This document shows positions 6,965 through 11,597 of a DNA stretch of 11,597 nt, piece after piece. The notes under the pieces were generated by a model. That model worked only from the letters and a program-made list of their open reading frames with translations, ran no database searches and was not told the origin of the DNA. Source of the DNA: Kangiella sp. (GTDB lineage: Bacteria; Pseudomonadota; Gammaproteobacteria; Enterobacterales; Kangiellaceae); the NCBI GenBank assembly GCA_002733465.1, contig NVVT01000004.1, positions 56,852 through 68,448 of the forward strand, read 5' to 3'. Position numbers and translations under genes: made by a program. Within the stretch, counting starts at the first letter, position 1. Each line of letters opens with the position of its first letter.

Positions 6965-8593
6965 TTAGATAGTTGTTTCCAACTCAACATTCCAAGGCAT
7001 CAGATAAGCTAAATCTTCCGGTTGCTTGGGCAACTCTTCAAGTAACAACGTGAGGTAATTAAAAGGTGTAAGTCCATTGGCTTTGGCCGTTTCAATTAAG
7101 CTGTAAAGAATAGCACTGGCATTAGCACCACTAGCGGCATTGCAGAACATCCAATTTTTACGCCCAATAACAAACGGTTTTATTGCTCGCTCGGCACGAT
7201 TATTATCAATATTAATGTCACCACTTTTGATATAACCGCTCAGTTTTTCCCATTGATTTAAACTGTATTGGATCGCTTTGCCAACCGCTGATTTTGGCAA
7301 GACTTGTTGAATGGATTTATCCAACCATTCTTTAAAATCGTTTAATAAAGGTAGTGATTTTTCTTGTCGGATAGTTTTCTTCTCATCTGCTGATAAACCT
7401 TTGATCTCTTTTTCAATTCGATAAAATTTGGCTATTTTGGTGATGGCTAAATTCGCTCGACCGCTTTTGTTTTTTTGCTCAGCCGTTTGCGCCTCTACAA
7501 ATTTTCGTCTCGCATGTGCCATACAGCCAATTAGCTCAGCATCGACTTGTTCATATCCTGCGTAACCATCCGCTTGTAGATAACCATTAAAACCGTCTAA
7601 ATAATCCACGGCACAACTGCCAGCGCGACTGGCTTGGTAATCATAAAGTACGATGTTTTTGATGACATTTATGCCATCATTTTCTGTAGGCGAGTCCGTG
7701 CCTGAGCAATACACCCACATGTAGCATTTATTTTTATCCTCGCGGATAACTTTGAGTGTGGTTTCATCTGCCTGAACCACCGGTTGTTTTAATAAATATT
7801 GATGTAACTGCTCAATAATCGGTTTAAACAAGGTGCTGGTTTTAATCATCCATTCACTCATCGTTTTTCGATTGAGTTCAATACCGTGTTGATTAAAGAT
7901 CGATTCTTGCCGATAAAGTGGCAAGCTGTATTGATATTTACTGGTGATAATTTGGCTTAAAAGCGAGGGCGTTGCAATACTCTTTGGAATGGGGCTGCTT
8001 GGTACCGGGGCTATCTTAATGTTAACCTTGGTGTCAGTTTTCTCACAATGACGACAACTATATTGAGGTCTAATCGTTTCAATAACTTTCACTTGAGCAG
8101 GAATGAATTCAAGCTTCTCACTTTTCTTTTCGCCCATTTGATGTAAATCATTACCACAGCAATCACAGCTTTTTTCATTCTCAGGAATATCAATAATAAC
8201 CGTTTCACGCGGCAAGTCTTTTGGTAATGGTTTGCGCTTTGGTTTGCTTTGAGTCTTGCTAGTGTTTTCTTTATCCTGGTTTTGCTCTGAGAGAGCTTCT
8301 TCATCAACTAATTGCTCGGCTTCGTTAAATAACTCGCCTTGGTCAAGGTTGACTTCAGAGCTTTTTCCAAACCGATTATGTTGCGCTAAGCGAAATTGCT
8401 CTAATAAATATTGATTTTGTTCTTGTAGACTTTTTATTTCTGATTCTTTTTCAACAAGCAATGCTTGAAGCGTATCGACTTGATTTGAGAGAGATTGAGT
8501 GGCTGTTTTCATGCGGTCAATTATACCAAATACTAACCATTGAAAGGGGCTAAAAAGCCACTTTCCGATCAGTGGTAGTAAGTTCCCGATCAA
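6965..8593 (-). CDS. tnpC: IS66 transposase TnpC (DDE type)
   Basis: The catalytic transposase, 542 residues from the first possible start. Seen: a coiled-coil-like leucine-rich N-terminus (about 30-75, the IS66 leucine-zipper region) with the family's R-F-G-K-S-S-E motif; a zinc-binding module (C143, C145/C146, C180, C183); the DDE domain with D276 (VQADET), D342 (LQADGYAGY) and E468 (NNRAERAIKPFVIGRKNWMF); and the IS66 C-terminal tail (about 495-525). The first start is TTG, which overlaps the tnpB stop as TTGA and has GAGG 7 nt upstream. This adds an unusual hydrophobic stretch of 27 residues before an in-frame ATG at 8512, which may instead be the start. The gene is full length and the catalytic triad is intact, so activity is plausible. 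Confidence 0.95.
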   Translation of the reverse strand: MIGNLLPLIGKWLFSPFQWLVFGIIDRMKTATQSLSNQVDTLQALLVEKESEIKSLQEQNQYLLEQFRLAQHNRFGKSSEVNLDQGELFNEAEQLVDEEALSEQNQDKENTSKTQSKPKRKPLPKDLPRETVIIDIPENEKSCDCCGNDLHQMGEKKSEKLEFIPAQVKVIETIRPQYSCRHCEKTDTKVNIKIAPVPSSPIPKSIATPSLLSQIITSKYQYSLPLYRQESIFNQHGIELNRKTMSEWMIKTSTLFKPIIEQLHQYLLKQPVVQADETTLKVIREDKNKCYMWVYCSGTDSPTENDGINVIKNIVLYDYQASRAGSCAVDYLDGFNGYLQADGYAGYEQVDAELIGCMAHARRKFVEAQTAEQKNKSGRANLAITKIAKFYRIEKEIKGLSADEKKTIRQEKSLPLLNDFKEWLDKSIQQVLPKSAVGKAIQYSLNQWEKLSGYIKSGDINIDNNRAERAIKPFVIGRKNWMFCNAASGANASAILYSLIETAKANGLTPFNYLTLLLEELPKQPEDLAYLMPWNVELETTI

Positions 8594-8946
8594 CGGAATG
8601 CCTCATAAGATAGCGCTTGATGAGTCTTCATTTTGGTTAAATCAAGGCCAGACAACAACCAAGACCACTGAGTTTCAGATAAACTCATTGTTGATTCGTT
8701 AGACTTGCGAGGCCATTTGAATTTATCTTTTTCTAGGCGTTTATACCAAAGACAAAATCCTGTTTCATCCCAATAAAGCGCCTTAATTTTATCTCTCCCT
8801 CGATTGCAAAAAACAAATAGGGCTTTATCAAATGGCGATAGTTTCATTTCATCTTCAACGACGACCATTAAACCATTAATGGCTTTTCTAAAATCAACCA
8901 CTTCTCGATGCAAATAGATATTGGTCAGTCCCGATAACTGGATCAT
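8590..8946 (-). CDS. tnpB: IS66 accessory protein TnpB
   Basis: A 118-residue protein of the IS66 Orf2 family, needed for transposition in studied members although its biochemical role is unclear. It is not related to the IS200/IS605 TnpB nuclease. Seen: the family signatures VDFRKAINGL near residues 17-26, LFVFCNRGRDKIKALYWD near 43-60, GFCLWYKRLEKDKF near 63-76 and a WP pair just after. Its ATG overlaps the tnpA stop codon (ATGA), and its own stop overlaps the first start of tnpC (TTGA), pointing to translational coupling through the three genes. The length is normal for the family. Confidence 0.95.
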   Translation of the reverse strand: MIQLSGLTNIYLHREVVDFRKAINGLMVVVEDEMKLSPFDKALFVFCNRGRDKIKALYWDETGFCLWYKRLEKDKFKWPRKSNESTMSLSETQWSWLLSGLDLTKMKTHQALSYEAFR

Positions 8947-9245
8947 GCGAGTGCCTTGATGAATTGAGCGAGCCAGACTGGTGAAATATTGATGGGTAAA
9001 ATTAAACGGGTTTGTTGGTGTTGTAATTTTATTGACGTGATTGGCGTGGTGTTGCCTTGATGAGATTTGACTTTAATAAAACTGGTTTTTATAGGCTGAA
9101 TATTTTTGGCAATTAAATCATTTTTACGTTTATAAAAATAACTTTGGCCAATGTTATGCTCTTTGCAAAAGGTGGCTACCGATAAGTCTCCATTTGCTTG
9201 TTGTTTGAATAATTCTCGCCATTCGTCTTGTGTTCGATTTTTCAT
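8943..9245 (-). CDS. tnpA: IS66 accessory protein TnpA (HTH)
   Basis: A small IS66 Orf1 protein of 100 residues, probably binding the element's DNA. Seen: a helix-turn-helix-like stretch near residues 15-42, with LSVATFCKEHNIGQSYFYKR typical of IS66/IS3-type first ORFs, and a beta-rich tail ending in WLAQFIKALA. I chose ATG at 9245 because AAGGAG lies 8 nt upstream. A GTG at 9254 in the same frame would add three residues but overlaps that ribosome site. The ribosome site and start region lie in one arm of a perfect 10-bp inverted repeat. The stop overlaps the tnpB start. Confidence 0.92.
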   Translation of the reverse strand: MKNRTQDEWRELFKQQANGDLSVATFCKEHNIGQSYFYKRKNDLIAKNIQPIKTSFIKVKSHQGNTTPITSIKLQHQQTRLILPINISPVWLAQFIKALA

Positions 9246-9247
9246 TT

Positions 9248-9277
9248 CTGACACTCCTTTTATATTCGGAGTGTCAG
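9248..9277 (-). promoter_or_regulatory. Perfect 10-bp inverted repeat covering the tnpA ribosome-binding site
   Basis: In the mRNA sense the arms are CTGACACTCC and GGAGTGTCAG, separated by 10 nt (GAATATAAAA). The second arm contains the GGAG of the ribosome site and ends 2 nt before the tnpA ATG. If folded, it would hide the ribosome site. Known parallel: some other IS elements use such a structure to block translation from transcripts that start outside the element. Use here is inferred. Confidence 0.7.
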
Positions 9278-9303
9278 TTTAGTGAGATTAAGTTTGTTAG
9301 CTA

Positions 9304-9326
9304 GGTGTCTATTGCCGGACGCTTAC
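9304..9326. repeat. IS66 terminal inverted repeat, tnpA-side end
   Basis: Read inward on the minus strand it begins GTAAGCGTCCGGCAATAGAC. It pairs with the tip at 6935-6957. The AGACAC block and the GTAA and CGTC blocks are the conserved parts. Confidence 0.87.
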
Positions 9327-9506
9327 ATTTCATATGGTGGTGCAGGTGGCGAAGCCAATCTAAACTATACGGTAGAAGGCATGGGTGGAAGCGTTGAAGT
9401 TTATGTTTACGCAACAGAGCTTGCTGACTCTTGGGAACTAAAAGAATTATTGGTAGTTGATAAAGCTACTGGTAAAAGACTGGTTATTATCACACAGTCA
9501 AAATAG
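9327..9506 (+). pseudogene. 3' remnant of a gene truncated by the IS, possibly Coa1-like
   Basis: The frame reads 59 residues (ISYGGAGGEANLNY near the start, SWELKELLVVD in the middle, LVIITQSK at the end) to a TAG. The N-terminal part is gone and the frame runs back into the IS tip, where a GTG at 9282 gives an artificial start. The pattern of a Gly-rich strand, a beta strand V-E-V-Y-V-Y-A, then W-E-L-K-x-L and a final strand resembles the C-terminal end of small Coa1-family proteins, which in bacteria are mostly uncharacterised membrane-associated proteins. That assignment is tentative. The left flank of the IS does not contain the missing half. Confidence 0.6.
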
Positions 9507-9526
9507 CGTAATTAAAAAACATTGTG

Positions 9527-9555
9527 GATTCATTACACGTACCTCGCAATGAATC
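9527..9555. repeat. Perfect 8-bp inverted repeat
   Basis: GATTCATT and AATGAATC are separated by 13 bp, between the truncated gene and the small ORF. Neither strand has a T-tract directly after the stem; on the minus strand a T-rich run begins about 8 nt later. It could be an operator or a weak terminator. Confidence 0.4.
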
Positions 9556-9594
9556 AAAAGTTTAGAGGTTATGTTTTCATGCAGGAGCCGAGTT

Positions 9595-9810
9595 ATGAAT
9601 AAATTTAAAAATGTCTTAAATAAAAATGTGGATGTTATATGTAGTATAAATTGTGAAGTATTTAAAAATTCTGAGTGGCGCTTACTTATTCACTCAATAA
9701 AAGCAAATGTTAATCAGTTAATTGCCGTTTTCTCTGTATCATTTGCACTATTCGTTCACTTTAAACGAAAGCATAACAGCAAATCATCAGGGATACACAA
9801 CAAACATTAG
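9595..9810 (+). CDS. Small hypothetical protein with one possible membrane segment
   Basis: A 71-residue ORF of no family I recognise. Seen: a good ribosome site, AGGAG, 7 nt before the ATG at 9595; an earlier in-frame ATG at 9571 is only 2 nt from a GAGG and is less likely. The N-terminal two thirds are Asn/Lys-rich with two Cys (near 16 and 20). A hydrophobic stretch near residues 44-60 (LIAVFSVSFALFV) could cross the membrane, followed by a basic tail with K-R-K-H. It converges on the UPF0149 gene with a candidate shared terminator between them. It may be a real small membrane protein; a chance ORF cannot be excluded. Confidence 0.45.
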   Translation: MNKFKNVLNKNVDVICSINCEVFKNSEWRLLIHSIKANVNQLIAVFSVSFALFVHFKRKHNSKSSGIHNKH

Positions 9811-9830
9811 AGGCATATACGGACTAATTG

Positions 9831-9856
9831 TAAAACGTTAAATTTACGGCGTTTTA
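9831..9856. terminator. Candidate bidirectional terminator between convergent genes
   Basis: TAAAACG and CGTTTTA form a perfect 7-bp inverted repeat around a 12-nt loop. A-rich sequence lies on one side and T-rich on the other, so it could work for both strands. It sits 20 bp after the small plus-strand ORF and 14 bp beyond the stop of the minus-strand UPF0149 gene. The stem has few GC pairs, so it would be weak. Confidence 0.45.
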
Positions 9857-9869
9857 ATTTCAAACGCGA

Positions 9870-10583
9870 TTAATGCAAACAACACTTTTTAAATTTTTTG
9901 CCACTACCACAAGGGCAAGGATCGTTTCTACCTACAGCACGATGTTCATTATAAAAAGTGGTTGTTTCTGGGGCTGCTTTTTCTTCTAGCATACCATCCA
10001 AATATAAATCCTTTCCTAAAATTCCAACGCCAGAAATTAGATTGGGTAATACCTTTACACAGCCTTCAATGTCGGGTAATTGTTCTATCATTTCGGGCTC
10101 TTCTTCACGCATGGCTTTGTCGTTGATAAAGCGAGCCATAATAAAGTTGAGTACAGCAACGGTACGATTAGTTTCATCGTCTTCTTTAGGAAGCTTGGCT
10201 TGCCAGCATTTTGATAGCCATTCAAATGCGTCTAAATAACCTAATGCAAAATTGAGTAACTTTTTATTCGCTTTACCTGAGGGGGTTAAACCTAAGCCAA
10301 CGGGAAGTTTAATTGTTTCAGCATCTTCGAAACAGTCATTACATTCGTTCCACCAAGCAATCAAATTAGCAGTGATTGTATGTACTTGTTCTTCGTTGAT
10401 AAAGTGAGGCTTTCCACTTTTTGTGATAATTAACTCGTCAACCCATTCATGTGGTTCAATCATTTCGGGGCATGATGCGACCGACACGATAAAACCCAAG
10501 CAATGATACAACTCTTCAAAAGAATCTTTGATATTCTGTTGTTTAAAGTGTTTTTCGAGGGCTTTTAAGTCAAATTTAGTCAT
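9870..10583 (-). CDS. UPF0149/YecA-type protein with C-terminal SEC-C zinc motif
   Basis: About 237 residues. The N-terminal and central part matches the UPF0149 (YgfB/YecA) pattern: an LxxLH-like E-E-L-Y-H-C-L-G-F-I segment near residue 30, an aromatic AWWNEC segment near 80, and L-P-V-G-L-G followed by a helical F-A-L-G-Y-L-D-A-F-E-W. The C-terminus is a SEC-C motif, RNDPCPCGSGKKFKKCCLH, with the C-x-C-x8-C-C zinc ligands, as found at the end of SecA and YecA. The SEC-C motif binds zinc and, in SecA, helps contact SecB and ribosomes; the exact role of YecA-like proteins is not well defined. I preferred ATG at 10583; a TTG at 10598 would add five residues. Neither has a clear ribosome site. 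The gene is divergent from the EAL-HDOD gene. Confidence 0.88.
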   Translation of the reverse strand: MTKFDLKALEKHFKQQNIKDSFEELYHCLGFIVSVASCPEMIEPHEWVDELIITKSGKPHFINEEQVHTITANLIAWWNECNDCFEDAETIKLPVGLGLTPSGKANKKLLNFALGYLDAFEWLSKCWQAKLPKEDDETNRTVAVLNFIMARFINDKAMREEEPEMIEQLPDIEGCVKVLPNLISGVGILGKDLYLDGMLEEKAAPETTTFYNEHRAVGRNDPCPCGSGKKFKKCCLH

Positions 10584-10598
10584 ATTTTTGCGAATCAA

Positions 10599-10851
10599 CG
10601 ATTAAATGTTTCAATTAGGCGGTTTAACTTAGATTAATCTAGATAAAACTACCCTTTAGTCTGTTTTTAGGATTATACCTCAGATTTGAAAAAATAATAA
10701 ATGATTGTAAAACAAAGAGTTTTTCTGTCTTTGTGCTCTTATTTATTCCGCAAACTGCCAAAAACTGGTCTATGCTTTATCTTGTACCAAACCTGTTTTT
10801 AAACTATGAGTAAGATAAGCCCAGAAAAGCTTAAAATGAACGTTATATTCT
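10599..10851. promoter_or_regulatory. Divergent promoter region of the UPF0149 and EAL-HDOD genes
   Basis: An AT-rich gap of about 250 bp. Weak plus-strand candidates are TTGAAA (10686) followed after 16 bp by TAAAAC, and TTGTAC (10782) followed after 17 bp by TATGAG. Neither is decisive. An 18-codon reading frame (10806-10859, stop included) starts here and overlaps the EAL-HDOD start by 8 bp in another frame; it has no ribosome site. Confidence 0.35.
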
Positions 10852-11597
10852 ATGGATAATTTGTATATCGCACGGCAGCCAATTTATGACAAAAACTTTG
10901 ATGTTTTTGGCTATGAACTTCTTTATCGTAATGGCGCTGTAAATGAAGCAAAAATAGACGATCCTAACCTAGCAACCTGTGAAACCATCCTCAATGCTTT
11001 TATGCATATAGGCATTGATAATCTAGTGGGTAGTGCCCTTGCTTTTATCAACCTACCTCAAGACTTTATCATTGATGAAACCTTAACGCCTCTTTTTAAT
11101 AGTCAAAGTGTGTTGGAAATATTAGAAGATGTAGAGCCAACACCGGAAGTGATTGAGGGGCTAAAACGGTTAAAGAAACGAGGTTTTAAAATTGCGTTAG
11201 ATGATTTTGAATATCGAGAGAGCCTTGAGCCATTTTTGGAACTTGCGGATATTGTAAAACTTGATGTAATTGCCCTTAATGAGGAACAAATCAGAGAGGA
11301 ATATGAACGCGTTAGAAAATATGAGCATATAAAAATACTAGCTGAAAAAGTTGAAACGCAGGAAATGAAGGAGTTTTGTATAGAGTTAGGTTTTGACTAT
11401 TTTCAAGGATTCTTTTTTTGTAAACCTCAGTTAGTTAAACAAAAACAAGTGATTACAAATAAAACCGTGGTTTTAAATTTACTCAATAAAATTCAAAATC
11501 CAGAGCTAGACTACGATGAGTTTCAAACCATACTCTCTCAAGATGTTACGTTATCTTATAAATTATTAAGATATATCAATAGTGCGATGTTTTCATT
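10852..11597 (+). CDS. EAL-HDOD signalling protein, YuxH type (C-terminus off the right edge)
   Basis: 248 codons are visible. Residues 1-195 form an EAL-like domain: it opens IARQPIYD, then YELLYR (E22), F-I-N-L-P (N67), L-E-I-L-E-D-V (E89), ALDDF (D117, D118), IVKLDV (K136), LAEKVET (E165) and YFQGFFFCKP (Q185). An HDOD domain starts near residue 200 and is cut by the edge (LLRYINSAMFS). EAL domains hydrolyse cyclic di-GMP. Most metal- and base-binding positions are present, but the DDFG(T/A)G loop is replaced by DDFEYRE, so catalysis may be lost, as in many YuxH-type proteins that may act through protein contacts instead. The start ATG was chosen from the conserved IARQPIYD beginning; no Shine-Dalgarno is seen. 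Likely cytoplasmic; complete family members are around 400 residues. Confidence 0.93.
   Translation, partial: MDNLYIARQPIYDKNFDVFGYELLYRNGAVNEAKIDDPNLATCETILNAFMHIGIDNLVGSALAFINLPQDFIIDETLTPLFNSQSVLEILEDVEPTPEVIEGLKRLKKRGFKIALDDFEYRESLEPFLELADIVKLDVIALNEEQIREEYERVRKYEHIKILAEKVETQEMKEFCIELGFDYFQGFFFCKPQLVKQKQVITNKTVVLNLLNKIQNPELDYDEFQTILSQDVTLSYKLLRYINSAMFS

Larger units (their letters stand above)
6935..9326 (-). mobile_element. Complete IS66-family insertion sequence, about 2.39 kb
   Basis: The three classical IS66 genes (tnpA, tnpB, tnpC) lie between imperfect terminal inverted repeats that begin GTAA-x-CGTC, as is usual in this family. All three reading frames are intact, so the element may be active. 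IS66 elements normally make an 8-bp target duplication, but the flanks here are GTTTAAAA (left) and ATTTCATA (right), which do not match. The right edge cuts into a plus-strand gene whose other half is absent on the left. Confidence 0.93.

Noticed and set aside
8089..8307. Minus-strand 72-codon frame within tnpC
   Set aside because: It overlaps the zinc-binding region of the intact transposase in another frame and is Lys-rich by chance.
9527..9555. Rho-independent terminator for the truncated gene
   Set aside because: The 8-bp stem is AT-rich and no T-tract follows directly on the plus strand, so it is listed only as an inverted repeat.
9958..10239. Plus-strand 93-codon frame
   Set aside because: It is antisense to the UPF0149/SEC-C gene, whose zinc motif and family pattern are clear.
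10806..10859. 17-residue upstream ORF overlapping the EAL-HDOD start
   Set aside because: No ribosome site and no recognisable peptide; an open frame this short is expected by chance.

Overview
The window is AT-rich bacterial DNA, most likely from a gammaproteobacterium. The evidence is a UPF0149/YecA-type protein with a SEC-C tail, an EAL-HDOD protein of the YuxH type, a lipoprotein whose signal peptide runs straight into a Cys-polyGly stretch, and a complete IS66-family element. No gene here fixes genus or species. No tRNA, rRNA or CRISPR array was seen.

Layout. (1) Positions 1-6624, minus strand: three closely spaced exported-protein genes reading right to left. In transcription order they are a signal-peptide protein with a lone YD motif, IPT/TIG-like domains and a 19-residue tandem repeat (6624-5254), a glycine-rich secreted protein (5225-3843), and a giant lipoprotein with five PKD-like domains, two further Ig-like domains, a carboxypeptidase-regulatory-like domain and an RHS/YD-repeat core that runs off the left edge (3783 to <1). 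Gaps are about 28 and 35-60 bp, so they look like one operon. (2) Positions 6625-6934: an AT-rich upstream region with candidate minus-strand promoters and a 25-codon ORF of doubtful reality. (3) Positions 6935-9326: an IS66-family insertion sequence (tnpA, tnpB, tnpC on the minus strand, overlapping by 4 bp) with 23-bp imperfect terminal inverted repeats but no matching 8-bp target duplication. (4) Positions 9327-9506: the 3' remnant of a plus-strand gene cut at the IS edge; its missing 5' part is not on the other side of the IS. (5) Positions 9595-9810: a small hypothetical ORF, then a candidate bidirectional terminator, then the convergent UPF0149/SEC-C gene (10583-9870). (6) Positions 10852 to the right edge: the start of an EAL-HDOD signalling protein, divergent from the UPF0149 gene.

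How the parts may work together. The first three genes all encode exported proteins. Two of them share YD sequence, and the last encodes a lipid-anchored, rod-like shaft leading to an RHS core. My inference is a surface-display locus of RHS-toxin or adhesin type with two secreted accessory proteins. The C-terminal part of the RHS protein, where an effector and any immunity gene would lie, is outside the window, so the toxin idea is untested. The IS66 element and the truncated gene beside it indicate that the region upstream of the locus has been rearranged. The genes to the right look like ordinary chromosomal genes.
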